Shown here: positions 47,721-59,887 of the stretch, one piece after another
How the letters are laid out: the number at the start of each line of letters is the position of its first letter
Position numbering within the stretch: the stretch's first letter is position 1
NCBI GenBank assembly: GCA_944989445.1
Contig: CALYLW010000011.1
Coordinates: 1,269,501 to 1,333,500 of the forward strand
Source of the DNA: Ampullaceana balthica
Lineage: Eukaryota > Mollusca > Gastropoda > Lymnaeidae
Direction of reading: 5' to 3'
DNA: 64,000 nt
The notes under the pieces: model-generated
What the model was told of the DNA's origin: nothing
Seen by the model: only the letters and a program-made list of their open reading frames with translations
Databases searched by the model: none
Translations under genes and position numbers: made by a program

Positions 47721-48817
47721 TTTAATTATTCTGCACACTTCCTGATGTTCGCCTTGTATATATATTTAAATATAAGCTCAAAAATGACGTCATAGCGTTA
47801 CGGATACATACTCCAACCATCTGTGACTTGGGCTAATATATTGTTTATATATAACGTAGGAATAGAAATAGTCTTTTTCCAACAATTATTTGCCTTTGTT
47901 GTACATCAACTACTATTATAGTCAATTTATTAGTATACCAGACAGTAATGTTTATTTTCACTATAGAATGTATCGCTGGTAAAGTGGCCTAGGGAGATTA
48001 TGTGAAGTTTGAGATACGTCCGTGTCGGCATTTTCTTCTTAAAAATAAATTTCCATTTTTGTCGAAGTGGCAGGCAAAATATTTGATCCTACTCTGGCGG
48101 CACCCATCCAGTCTACGCTGCTGATCTCGTGGTAATGTTGACGGTGGTATGTGGTAGTAACACTTTTTTTTCCAGCGGCATAGATTCTTGTTATTGTTTG
48201 CACACCAAAAAAAAATGATTAAAAAGATTTAATGGCCCTCGATTCCGTGAAGTGATAAACCGTTAATTAAACAAGCGAGAATTTTGAGGGTCAAGAAGTG
48301 CTTGGTCCAGCTGTTATGACCTTGAAGGACGAGCCACCACACGAGTCTGACCCGTTGCTGGGCGAGGGGGAGAAAGCAATTTGGAGAAACAAATTTGATG
48401 CGACACCGGTCAGCGCGAGAGGGTGTTTTCACAGCGGGGTCACTTCAAAGATGGAATCTGGCGAGAGCGATTGCGATTGTTTTTGTTGTAATGAAAAGCG
48501 CCGGTTAGCGAGGAAAGGTTGAGGGGGTTTCTTCGTCACTTTTGTTGCAAGGACGGACACAGTTTCAAAGGACGGTGTTTACCAAGGCGGACCACATACA
48601 GAGCAATTAGCCCGGGTTGGGTGACTGAAAGAGCTTATTCTAAACAAATGTAACGGCAATGTCTCTGAGTAACCAGGTTTTTGTTTACTGAGGGAGCTAC
48701 GGAAGAAGATTTTAGAAGAAAACTATGCATAGCCCAAATAAAATAAACAACGTTAATAATAATAATAATAAGAAAAAATACAATAATAATTAGAAGAATA
48801 AAAATAAGACGAAATAA
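47721..48817. other. Unannotated stretch
   Basis: A GC-richer segment (48250-48560) holds an unrecognised frame with ATG at 48316. An ATA-type short repeat precedes the hAT insertion. Confidence 0.35.
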
Positions 48818-51800
48818 CAGTGGCGTCACTAGGTGGGGGCGGGGGGGGGGCCGCCCCGGGTGACACCCATCAGGGGGTGACACCCGAGCCTAAAATTTTA
48901 CTGTGTACGATTTTATGTCAAGAAACAAAAGATGACAATTTTTTTAATCTAGAAAGAAATTAAGAAATACAATAAAATACGTTAAACGCGAAAATTCTTA
49001 TTAAAAAAATATCAGTTAACTTGCAATAATAAAACAGTCCCAACACACGAACAACATTAAAACAAATTAGGGAAAAAAGAAAAGAAATAGTCGTAGCAGA
49101 GAGATCTTTAAAAAAGGCTGGAACATAAGAGGCAGTGTCTTCTGTTTTAAAAGATATAAATCATTTGGGCTTGGACACACCGACAGCATGAACGAATCCC
49201 ACCTCACGACTCCCTCCACCACAGTGGGGTGGAGGGGAATACGATTTTTATCACCCCCCCCCCTTCCCAAGAAAAAAACCAAAAGATGGGTTTTCTTTGT
49301 TGATGTTTTTCTTGAGGAAAATTATGATTTCAATGTCTTTGAGTTAATATTTTTATATATATATTTATTAAAGGCGTTAAAGCATAGATATGCATGTTTA
49401 TATACAGGTAGTCCTCCGGTTACGACGGTCCCATCCCGACTTACGCTGTTTAGTGCCTACGAACGCGCCCCCGTAAAGAATAGTATTACGAGTTATTTCG
49501 TATTTAAAAAAAAAGTCATGGGGTAACGAATTCTTTTCTCTATTTGAAATAACAAAAATTATTGAAAAATGTGTATGTTTATTATTTCAACCTACAACTG
49601 TCGTTTGCGAATTTTTCAAATGGTGAATTTTTCAATCAAGTCGATAAAGCTGAGTAAGCTTACAAGTTCCTTTTCAATGCTCATTAGAGAGAGCATATTC
49701 AGCCTTTTTAGTCCCATGCAAATTCTAACTCATTATATATTCTTTTCAACTTTGAAAAGGATCGCTCTCAGCTGCAGTTTGATGTCATCATTGAAAGATA
49801 GATGCGAAGTGCGATGTGTACATTTGTAAAGGACTGTGTGAAATATAGCTCATTCAAAAGCAGCAAATTTTTTTAGCTCTGTGCAAGTTTTTTTAGTTTC
49901 GCTTTGTGCTAATTCCTTTTCCTTACCCTGAGACTGGGGCTGGACAATAACTTTTTTAAGAGTTCTGAAAATTGGACTAATTCTGAAGGTAAGCAGTCTT
50001 CGAAATCACTCATGAACCTACATGTGGAAGAAAATCAGAAGTCCCGAGCCTAGTGCTCTTTATGGGTCTTCCCGGAAGACCCCCTTAGCCATCTGGTCAC
50101 CAAAGGGATGTAACAGCTGAGGACCCCCCCCCCAAAAAAAAAGCGGTCGCTTCTGAAGCGGCCACCTGGGCATCCAGGACATACAGTCGAAGATGCCTCC
50201 CACTAAGTTGCCCTCACAAGGAGGTGGTGGAATTTCCTACTACGACCCGCTACCACTTTGGCGCCATCCCGCAAAGCACACGGGTCTCCATGGTTAGGAC
50301 CGCCGTAGACCGGGGGATCATCAAATTACCTACCTAGGGTGCAACCCCCACTGGAAGGTTTCCTCACAGCTGGCGTCCAATGCGTTCTTCGCGGCAATTT
50401 TTGCTAATCCGTACTGGCACTCCTGGCCCTAAACCGGCACCGCTCGATGGCGTTCCTAGTAAATTGAGGGGGACGAAACAGTTGCTACGGATTTACCCGA
50501 CCCCTTCTTCGAAATCACTTGAATGTTCTTCCATTAACTTGGCTGCTGCCCATCGGGTGGCGAAAGTGCTGAGCTCAGTAAGGTTTGTAAGAAAGCCAAA
50601 TTTCTCATGGATGTATTTATATGCACCTAACCAATGTTTTAGGGCTTAAGAAAGTTTGTCAATGATTACCAGAAATACCTCAATCTTAATTTTTTCTCTC
50701 CAGGTGAATACTGTTTTGTTGATGTCCCTTTATCAAACTGACTCTTTCTTTTTTGTTTGATAGTATTGAAGATTGTTTACACTGTTTTTACCACTGACTT
50801 TTCCTTTCCTTTGTCTTCATAGGAATAAAATTAAGAAAGCTAATTTTAAACAAACTCAATGAGAGACTTCCTTTCTAAAATTGTTTCCCAAATTTCAAGT
50901 AAAATAGCGACTTCCAGTTGTTCAATTTCCTTTAGAAATCCTTCTTCTTCAAGTCGGCAGTCGCGTGGCTGATTTTCATTCATTGCTAATTCTTCCAGTG
51001 CTGCGATATTCTCATGGTATGAGCTATTAACAGACCTTACAGCATAATGTCAGGCTGACCATCTTGTGTCAGACAAGTCTTTGTTAGCATGTATCAATTT
51101 CATATGTTTTTGAAGTACCTGTCAACGATGAGTAGATGCAACAAGTCGGGCATAAAGATTTTACAGAAGACAAAAAAATCTGACCCGCAGTAGGACAACC
51201 TGCTGCTCTTTTCCCAACCAAATTAAAGGAATGAGCTGTGCACGGCACATAATGAGCTACAATGCACTTCTCCCAAAGAATAGCCTGATTTCCGTTATAC
51301 TTTCTACTCATTTGCAGCATTGCCGTATGACTGTCCAAAGCATTTTCAGGGATTCGTACAAACATAATGGCCTGCATCTTTATTATACACTATAATTCAT
51401 TAAAAAGTTTGGGGGCCCTTAAATTATTGGGGGCTTTAGCCCGTTCAGCACCCCCTTTTAATCCACCATAGGGGGGGGGTCCACGCATCTGTGACGATGT
51501 GGTTCGAGGAGGGGGGTGTTAAAGAAATGTGACGTCACATCAAAAACGCGAAACTTTAAACTGTCCACTTAAATATTTGATTGTTTACCATTTATTTAAT
51601 TACGTTTTCAATGACTTCACGCGAGTTACGATATTACAGTGCAGACTTACCCTAAATACATATTTAAATGACAAAAAATAATTTGCAACATGCTAATTTT
51701 TATTGAGAAAATACGGCTTGGGGGAGGGGTGTCAAAGTTTTGTGACGTCATATCGTAAAAAGGGGGTGGGGTCTAATTTTTTGTGACAAAGTATGATGCT

Positions 51801-51924
51801 GGGGGAGGGTGGGGTAAAAATCGGCAACCTCGCATGACGTCATTTATGGACGGCCCCTTCAGTCGTGAAGGGGTGACACCATGAGCTACCGCCCCGGGTG
51901 ACACCTTCCCTAGTGACGCCTCTG
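48818..51924 (-). mobile_element. hAT transposon (ZMYM1-like), 3.1 kb, perfect 8-bp target duplication
   Basis: CGAAATAA flanks both sides exactly (48810-48817 and 51925-51932). The left end is CAGTGGCGTCACTAGG; the right end reverse-complements to CAGAGGCGTCACTAGG (15 of 16 bases). CCCCGGGTGACACC also occurs near both ends in inverted orientation. The minus strand carries a broken transposase (49640-51384). A further insertion at about 51467-51862 has GGGGG-TCCACGCATCTGTGACG and CATGACGTCATTTATGGACG edges, like a nested MITE. The boundaries are intact but the transposase is dead. Confidence 0.93.
49640..51384 (-). pseudogene. Broken ZMYM1-like hAT transposase
   Basis: Minus-strand reading starts near 51384. 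The 51084-51377 frame contains a RKYNGNQAILWEK motif followed by AHYVPCTAHSFNLVG. These match the KYNG ... YVPC-AHSLNLVG block of ZMYM1-type transposases. Downstream (51060-50830) an in-frame stop interrupts TRWSA-x-HYAV, followed by a helical EEEGFLKEIEQLEVAILLEI segment. About 900 bp with no recognised coding follow. Then comes the C-terminal dimerisation block near 49840-49640 (SNCS-x-ERSFSKLKRI, then RLNMLSLMSIEKEL), with frame breaks. Order and spacing fit one decayed gene with an internal insertion or heavily decayed middle. Confidence 0.85.
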
Positions 51925-51951
51925 CGAAATAATAAGAATAACAATAACGTA

Positions 51952-52790
51952 TTTAAAAAATCTCTCTCTCTCTCTCTGTCTGTCTGTCTGAAGTGGGTTC
52001 ACGGTCAGGCGGAAAAATAAAAGTAAAAAATGGCACACTCCCTGTAATGCACATAGACTCGTGTCACCTAACAATACATTGTATCAAAATTTCAGATCGA
52101 TCGATTGTACCGTAGTTAAATTAATGCATTTTTAGTTTATCTCTATGTAACTCTATGTAGCGGTCTGCTTTTGTTTACATCCACCTTGCCACTGGAGTTC
52201 ACTCCAGTCATGGATGACCACATCCCGCGTTTACAGCAAGGAGAGTTCAGTCAGTTTCAGTCTGTAAATGTTTGTCAAGCGTTGCATATTATATTGCACA
52301 TTATCATTTTAATTATGTCACACATATAAGGGATTTATAGTAAAAAACTTTGTTTTTACTGGTTGTTTAAATAAATCCCTTATAATAACTTCACAGCCTT
52401 GTCTGTCTTGGTCGGGTGGGCGGGCGGAAAAACAAAAGTAAAAAATGACCCACTTCCCGTGACGTTATCGAGCTGAAATTTTGCACACACACTCGTGTCA
52501 ACGAACAATGCATTGTTTCGAAATTTCAGATCGATCGAATGTAGAGTAATAAAATTAATGCATTTTAAGTTTATCTCTATGTAACTCTATGTAGCCGTCT
52601 GCTATTGTTGACATCCAAATGTCACTTCCTCGTGTTTTACAGCAAGGTGAGTTAAGTCAGTTTCAGTCAGTAAATGTTTGTCGTGCGGTGCATATTATAT
52701 TGCACATAATCAATAATTTTAGTTATGTCTCATATATAAGATTTATAGTCAAAAACTTTGTTTTTACGGGTTGTTTAATTATGTGTGTTT
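51952..52790 (+). repeat. Two tandem diverged family A copies
   Basis: The first copy starts with a CT/TG tract at 51958 and lacks the canonical 5' end. The second starts AAATCCCTTATAATAACTTC at 52374. Both have AAATTTCAGATCGATCG and end with ATATAAG-GATTTATAGT plus an AAAAACTTTG tail. They belong to the subtype of 28450-28815 (TTTATCTCTATGTA). Confidence 0.88.
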
Positions 52791-53274
52791 TGTTTTACTG
52801 TGTGCTGTCTGATGAAGGCTTCTTGCTGAAACATTTGTTATTAAGTTGTGTCTTTTTTTTCCAGTGCTTCCCGTACTTTGTTTCAAGATTTCTATTTGCC
52901 TAACCATGAACTCTCACACCCCTGTATTATGAATAGTTTGTAACTCACGTAATTAAACTGAATAAATTATTAACTCTTCGGATAGTTTCTAAAAGTTGGT
53001 CTTTGAAAACTATAAACATATCACTGAAATTAAGAATGGCCAACATTGTCACTTGCTTTCAGAAGTCCAGATTTTCACATTTCATAACGTGTTCGCTCCG
53101 TTCCCTTGCATCTCGCAGTTCTGTTGACTGTTAAGGGATCACATGTTTTTTCGAAACAATTCGTGTAGAGTTTTTGTGTCAAAGTCAATGTTGAAAAAAA
53201 TAAATAAAATCAAATATTAAAAAAAAGAAGAAAAAAAAAGAAAAAGAAAAAGAACAAACTAAGCCATTTCTAAA
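52791..53274. other. Unannotated; A-rich tract before LINE fragment
   Basis: No gene is recognised. The A/G-rich run at 53195-53250 directly precedes the LINE fragment. Confidence 0.4.
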
Positions 53275-53667
53275 AAGCTTCAAGCCTTTATAAATACATG
53301 TCTCCGAGCAATTCTCCGAATCCGCTGGCCAAATGTCATCACCAATGAGGACCTCTGGCAACGCACACAACAAGAGCCAGTGGAAGAGCTAATACGCCAG
53401 CGCAAATGGAGATGGATTGGCCACACTCTCAGAAAGCCTACATCCAGCATTGTGAGACAAGCCCTCACATGGAACCCCCAAGGCAAAAGGAAAAGAGGTC
53501 GTCCCAAAATGACCTGGAGAAGAGAACTGGAGGCAGACACAAAAATGAGCGGGCACAGCTGGGGGCAGATTGAGAGACTGGCGCAGGACCGGGATGCCTG
53601 GAGAGACTTTGTTCGCGGCCTATGCCCCAGATGGGACGAAGGGCAATGATGAAAAATGATGAAACTA
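53275..53667 (+). mobile_element. 5'-truncated LINE, 3' end of ORF2
   Basis: An open frame from 53275 to the TGA at 53647-53649 reads KLQAFINTCLRAILRIRWP and then GHTLRKP...RQALTWNPQGKRKRGRP. It ends with an arginine/tryptophan-rich tail. This is the well-known C-terminal block of ORF2 in widespread animal non-LTR retrotransposons, located after the reverse transcriptase. After the stop, GATGAAAAATGATGAAACTA forms a short 3' tail. There are no internal stops, so the insertion is fairly recent. It is a different family from the LINE at 54690-57769. The clade cannot be fixed by eye. Confidence 0.88.
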
Positions 53668-54689
53668 AGATCCTTAAAGTTTATGTCTTTCCCCATTTTA
53701 TTGGAGTCATTTTCAGTTTATCTAGTTAGAGATGTACTACCTTTCTGAACTTAATCTTTGAAATTCTATGAATATTTTGTCTTTCAACAATGTGTTTGAG
53801 AGTAAACTCAACCCCCCAATACATAATTATTATTATGTTTTTACTTTAGAGCTGCTGTCAGTGACGCATGCAACATGGCGTCACGTGGTTGTGATTCACG
53901 TTGGATGTACCCCAACTCCTCCTGGTGAGCCGGACGATTTGCCTATAGAATACACGAGATGCGACGAACGTCATTAGATGGCAGCATCTAACGACGCGTC
54001 TGGTCACACCGTCTGCCCCGGGATGTCAACAAAAACAACGAGGTTACATTGATCTGCCCACGAGGACTTAACTTGTCACGGTCTATTAAGATCCCGGCAT
54101 TAATTAGCCCCGGTACGGTTATTGTGCATTTAACTGAGGGGCCTGGGGAAAATAGAAACACATTTGTACCGTGATGGGAATCTCTGGAGAACCCATCAGA
54201 ACAACGGCACGCCTCTTTGAGCAGCACCAGCCCTCACCTCGTCCTCGCACTCTCAGACTTGTGGACGGCGCCGGCAGACTGAACGCTCGAGAGCGCGACA
54301 CCCGACATTCTGTTTGTGCTTTGGTTTAGAGAGCTATCGAACGATTGCGGTCTGGCTAAAGGCTAAGAGATTAACAGTTCCGGTGGGGGGGGGCATGCTT
54401 TAATTAAGAAATACTGGGGAATAGGGGTGAGATTTAAGAAGCAGCCACCAAGAGCTTCACGGTCCCAATATCATGGCTGTGGAGACAAAGTATAGCTGAC
54501 ATTAAATAAAAAAAAAGAAATTTGGTTGCATTTATAGCAGAATAAAATGATGGAATGTAAGACTTGCACATAAGATTCTCTTTCTAACACGCGCGCTGGG
54601 CACCCACTCTCGTAATTAATTGGTCAATCAAGGGTCCCCGGCCACCAGTGGTCCACCAATAATGTGGGTAGTATTTGAAATGATAAGAC
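53668..54689. other. Unannotated stretch
   Basis: A GC-richer segment at 53870-54360 carries antisense frames without recognisable content. Confidence 0.35.
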
Positions 54690-54750
54690 TGATCTGGTCC
54701 ATCTCAACAGGAACAAAAGTTGGGTTATTTACTGATGATTGTATAATCCA

Positions 54751-56096
54751 CTAGCAGACCCGTCGTAAGTTGCAACGATTTCAGTAAAAAGGAATACATT
54801 TACATGTAGATAAAAAAGGAATTACATTAAGGGTCACCGGGCCCATCAGTTTAAAATATGAAGTTCGATAATCTGTTCATTTCCGTCAATTTCATAACAA
54901 ATAATAAATACATGTATATGTATCTATAATTCTCAATATCGTGTGAAATTGAATGGGGAATACAATTTTCAAAGTTTAGTAAAAACAAATTTTGGGCCCC
55001 CAGCCCTGAGGAAATAGACATTAGGAGTTCAGTGCCCTATAGTAATTTAATATAGGCTCTTAAGTTTTTATATACCGAGTTTGGTCAAAACACAGTTATT
55101 TTCTCATTATCTAACACTCGAACTAATTTGTATATAGCTAATATTAGGAACAAATACATTAAGGGGCCCCCGGGCCTATTCAATTCAAGATGTACATTTT
55201 GAAAACCTGTTCATTTAAATTCAATTTCATCATGGATATATTTCTCAAGATCGTTAAAAGCTGAGTGGGAAATAATCTTAGAGTATACAAAAAAAAATTT
55301 TTTTTAAATAAATAAAAAAATAAAAATAAATTTGTAAGATGTAAATTTCAAAATGCTGTTCATTTTAATTCAGTTTCATCATGGATATATTTCTCAAAAT
55401 CGTTAAAAATAGAATGGCATATAAATCTAAACAAATACGAAAAAATTACATTTGGGACCCCCGGCCATTAACAATTGGACATTAGAAGTGCAGTGCCCTT
55501 TGTTATTTTAATATGGGCTACCAAGATTGTATATAGAAAGTTTGGTTAAGATCTATTCATTTAATCAGTAGCAAACGAATAAACTAATTTTTATATATCT
55601 CAATAAGCAAAAAATGACATTAAGGGCCCCAGGGCCCATTTAGTGCAAGATGTCAAGTGTAAAACACCTGTTTATTTCAAATAATTTCATAGTGTATATA
55701 TTTATCTATATTTCTCAAGATCTTTAAAATCTTAAATGTTTATGAAAAAATACATGTTGGGCCCCCAGCCCTGAAGAAATGGACATTAGGAAATTAGTGC
55801 CCTATAGTATTTCAATATTGGCTACCAAGTTGTTGTATACAAAATTTGGTTAAGATCCATAAATTAACCTAATAGCTAACGCTTAAACTAATTTTTATAT
55901 AGCTCATATAAGAAAAAAATCCTATTATGGGCCCCCGGCGCTCCATGAGTGTTAAATTTTGCAAAAAAAGTTGCCAGTGACCATCCGAGGAGCGTACTCA
56001 AAAGTCTCCAAAAGTTTCATGGCGATCGAATGAATGGTTTAGTCAGCTATAAAGGACATACATACATACATACTTTGATTTATATATATATATAGA
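54751..56096 (-). mobile_element. Non-autonomous Helitron, 1.35 kb, inserted in the LINE
   Basis: On the minus strand it begins TCTATATATATATAAATC and ends GGGTCTGCTAG, the TC...CTAG signature of Helitrons. It sits between host A (54750) and T (56097). Deleting it joins the LINE reading frame exactly (TGT ATA ATC CA|T AGA ACA), which independently fixes both ends. The interior is non-coding and built from three to four tandem modules. Each module contains GGGCCCC-x-GG(C/G)C, CATTAGGAGTTCAGTGCCCT and AAACTAATTTTTATATAG phrases. Only a weak 4-bp stem is seen near the 3' end, so the usual hairpin is poor. Confidence 0.8.
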
Positions 56097-56270
56097 TAGA
56101 ACAATTAAATCAGAACAAGATAGCTCAATCTTACAAAAAAGACTTAGATGAATTGATAAAATGGGAATCTCTCTGGAGTATGTCTTTCCACCCAGAAAAG
56201 TGTCAACTGTTAAGAGTAACAAAGAAAAAGAAACAAATAATTTGAAAATATTTCATTCATGGAAAAGAAC

Positions 56271-57091
56271 TAGGGATCAACCGGGTAGACATTTTATACC
56301 GGGTACCAAATCCGAAAAGTTAGATGTACTATTTCCCGGATCCGGGTACGAAACCGCGTACTAGGGTTGTTAAACGAAAATCGAAAATCCGAATTAATTT
56401 CGGTTTTGAAAACGGTTTCTTTATTTCGCAAAACCATAATCGCCTTGTATTTTGCTTTCACGTTTCCTAACAATAAAATTTAATTTGAGGCATTCAATTT
56501 GGTTTATTAAATTATTATTGACTGTATTTTGTATTGCTTACTGTACCACCGTCTACACTCTTCATGCAATGATATTATGGCAAGAAGAATGAATTGTTAA
56601 TTTATTAAAATTTAAATCAATAAATTCATTATATATTACTTGTAAATTTGAATTCTCTTGTTAATATGTTACTTATTTACTTTGTAACTGTTAGTCGCTG
56701 CTAATTTTAGTTAACATACTTACTTGAATTTGAATTTATTTATTATTTCATTTGATATTTAAACATTTTAAATTTTAAATATGGCGGCTTGGCTCTAGTC
56801 ACTAGAAGTAAACACAAAACTGTATAAAATTAATATATTAACTTTATATCTTTATAAATTAGAATTGTTAATTTCTATAATTTGGTTACATTTGTTATAT
56901 TTTTAACAACTTGTAAGTATACTAATCTTAATATTTATCGAATTCCAAAGTTATATTTTTTTAGGGATTTTTTTTTAATAGATATTTGGCATTTGGCTAT
57001 TTACGTGGGCACTATTTGCCGAGGCGAATAATTCCGAAAAACACGATATCCGGTCGGGGCGAATGTCTGGAGTGATTTCGGTTGGTCCATA
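56271..57091. mobile_element. hAT-type MITE in the LINE, 821 bp
   Basis: The left end is TAGGGATCAACCGGG; the right end reverse-complements to TATGGACCAACCGAA (11 of 15 bases). The flanking 8-mers are AAAAGAAC (56263-56270) and AATAGAAC (57092-57099), one mismatch. LINE coding similarity stops at the left edge and resumes after the right edge. A further TAGGGTTGTTAAACG motif at 56363 hints at nested material. No transposase is present. Confidence 0.78.
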
Positions 57092-57769
57092 AATAGAACT
57101 AACCCAAACTATAATGGAATCCCCATGTCAATGAAGTTATTTAAAAATCAAACAAAACTTTTGGCTTTGTAAAAAAAAACTTTTACAGATGTTATAAAAA
57201 TATAATACTAAAATGCTACCTCACTTTGGTGAGACCTGCACTAGAATATGCATCTGCTGTATTGGACCCATCCACCAAAGAAAACATTGATCAATTAGAA
57301 CAATTAAAAAAAGAGCTGCCAGAGTCATTACGGGACAATATTCAAAACTGACAAGAATAACACCATTAGTTAAATCACTAAAAATTGAAACACTAGAGGA
57401 TAGAAGAACCAAGATGATAGTAGTAATAATACATAAAGCAATTAATTCTAACTTAGAATTACAACACAAAGATAACTTAACACAACCCTCAGATAGACAT
57501 AAGACATAAGATAAAACACCTTCCTTATTCCGTATGCAAGAACAAACACATACAAATTTTCGTTCTTCCCGTCCGGAATTCGGGCGTGGCATGGGTTGCC
57601 TGAGGAAAACAGGAAAACCAACACTCTATTAACATTTAAAACTTTAATAAGAATGCTATACTAGAAACAAACCATAGATAAGCGTAGGGCGCAATAATCT
57701 TCTGTTAAGAAGGAGCGTCTGTAACAGATAAGATAAGACAAGATAAGACAAGATAAGATAAGATAAGAT

Positions 57770-58956
57770 GTGACTTGTTTTTAGCTTCCTTGAATGCCAC
57801 AATTTTATCAACCCTTGTATGTTTGTTTATTTATTTATCTTTTAAATTAAAATGCTCAAGTACAACTGATGAATTACAATTTGAAGAAAACTTAAGAATT
57901 ATAGCAAACGTATTTTGAAGACTTTCAGTTAAATTCTAAGGGAGAGCATTTGCATTCCCCTCGATCTCCCTTCCGGACGCCAATGTATACAAGTCACAAA
58001 CAATCTCCGTATTCTGATCTACCCGTGGAAATGACCGGTCACATTGAGAACCCCTGGAATCGGAAGTCTGTCGATGGACGCCGAGTAGAAGGAAGAAATC
58101 TCACGACCAAAAGGTTTAATACCTTTCTCCCTGTGTCGGTCAGGATTTGTGGGAAGTTGTTTCGTAAGCCCTGGCGGAAACGTGATACAAGTAACCAAGC
58201 TGAAAATGTGACATTTGATATTTGCAGCTGATCAAATCTTTGGAATTAAGATTAGGAAAAGACTGGCCAACGTTGGTGTCGAGGGTGGTCTACAGACAAT
58301 TTTTGGCTTCAAATTCGGAAGAGTTAAAATTAAACCAGTCAGCAAAATGTCATTTTTTATACCAAGAAACTTTGCAGATTTGCGTCTCCACAACAGAGCA
58401 CATGTGATGAACCGTCTATCTTCACGGTTTCCGTTGCTCCCATGTCGCTAATGTTTCTAGTCGTAGCTTCATGATAACTTTAAAAAAATAAAATAAAGTA
58501 GAACGTCAAACAATTTTGCTGTTATAATTTTCTTCCCTCTCCCCAATGAGAAATGACGTGACATCTGCTGTGACATGTTGTCACGGGATCAGTCAGTCAC
58601 GGCAATAATCTTATCTCTAGCGGATCTATCTCTTAGTTATCTAATCTGACGTCCAACTAACGTCTCGACCCTGTCAGGAGACGTCTGTCCATTGCACCCT
58701 CCCCCTCCCCCCCCCCACCACAATCCATTTTAAGAAGTTTGCCCGTCTGCCAACCCTCGCCATCAAACAAGAAGTCAATGTTCCGTGGTCGCCTGGGTCT
58801 GACACCTGCTCCCCCTCCCTCCCCACCACGCCTCGTCCATGACTTGAACCATTGCATTAGCTGCACGGTTAACAAATGAGTGGCCCGGGGGTAGGGAAAG
58901 TGTCAGTGAGCAGATCTTAAGGTTGTTAATTGTGAGGTTCATGGCGAACACGAGTG
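57770..58956. other. Unannotated, GC-richer 57940-58450 and 58660-58850
   Basis: Two non-repetitive open frames (57950-58231 and 58215-58451) have mixed composition but no recognised domain and no supporting splice or expression signal. 58680-58820 is C-rich low-complexity DNA. Confidence 0.3.
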
Positions 58957-59221
58957 GACTTGGGGCGCGTCTCAGTGAGACTTGGGGCGCGTCTCGGTGA
59001 GACTTGGGGCGCGTCTCGGTGAGACTTGGGGCGCGTCTCGGTGAGACTTGGGGCGCGTCTCGGTGAGACTTGGGGCGCGTCTCAGTGAGACTTGGGGCGC
59101 GTTTCAGTGAGACTTGGGGCGCGTCTGAGTTAGACTTGGGGCGCGTTTCAGTGAGACTTGGGGCGCGTCTCGGTGAGACTTGGGGCGCGTCTGAGTGAGA
59201 CTTGGGGCACGTCCCATTGAG
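58957..59221. repeat. 22-bp minisatellite with hairpin units
   Basis: Twelve units of GACTTGGGGCGCGTCTCGGT plus GA. Most units contain GTCTC-GGT-GAGAC (or a one-base variant), a 5-bp inverted repeat. It is CpG-rich (GCGCG in nearly every unit). Confidence 0.96.
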
Positions 59222-59887
59222 AATTGGCGAGACATGCTGTGTTTAATCCTATTATTTTAGCAGATATATTTTCAAGGCAAGCAATGAAGCATAAAGATCT
59301 ATTATATTACTGCGGAATGCTTTTAATAGAATATATTCTGGGTATTTGTTTGGACCAATATAAAGACAATATTAATCAAGATATTAATTACATATCCGGG
59401 TATTCTGCGGGAGTTTATTACAACGGATATTTGTTGAATTCTACTTAAATTTGTGTCGGCTTAGACCAGGGGTGTCCAAAGTCCGGCCCGCGGGACAAAA
59501 CCGGCACGCGATGCAATTTTAACTGCCCCGTGGCCTCATCTGAAATAATTAATTGACTGGCGTATTATTTCTGTAACGACATTATATTTATAAGAAAATT
59601 CAAAATAATGTACTGATTTGAATACGTCAAATGATGGCGAAAATCGATGCCGTTTTATTTTTTAACAACTTGGACATGGGTTTACCGATGACGTTATGTG
59701 CTGTTAAGTGTAAGAAATACGTTGATGGCTAACAGTAAAAATCGATGACGTCATTTTTATATATTTGTTTCGCCCACTCTGAAGCAAATATGGCGTCTTT
59801 GAACTTAGAAGTTTTAAACATTTTTTTTGTTGCAATTTTCCTATTGACAATAAACACAAATCATTTCCTGATCTTGAGTTTGTAAAA

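Larger units (their letters stand above)
54690..57769 (+). mobile_element. LINE split by a Helitron and a hAT MITE
   Basis: Three collinear plus-strand pieces belong to one non-LTR retrotransposon. Piece 1 (about 54690-54750) reads GTKVGLFTDDCII, including the reverse-transcriptase catalytic FxDD motif (FTDD). Piece 2 (56097-56270) continues with KDLDELIKWESLW and FHPEKCQLLRVTKK. Piece 3 (57092-57680) has CYLTLVRPALEYASAVLDP, RAARVITGQYSKLTRITPLV and a degraded FRSSRPE tail. Several stops and frameshifts make it inactive. The 3' UTR starts AGCGTAGGGCGCAATAATCT at 57681 and ends in GATAA repeats (57734-57769). The 5' portion is missing. CR1/L2/Jockey-type by appearance; clade not resolved. Confidence 0.9.

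Noticed and set aside
48298..48522. 74-codon frame with acidic N-terminus and cysteine-rich end
   Set aside because: Mixed composition, but the upstream start is not ATG (first ATG 48316), with no family, no splice context and no neighbour support.
57950..58451. Two adjacent non-repeat frames after the LINE tail
   Set aside because: No recognisable domain; the first lacks an ATG at its start and nothing links them.
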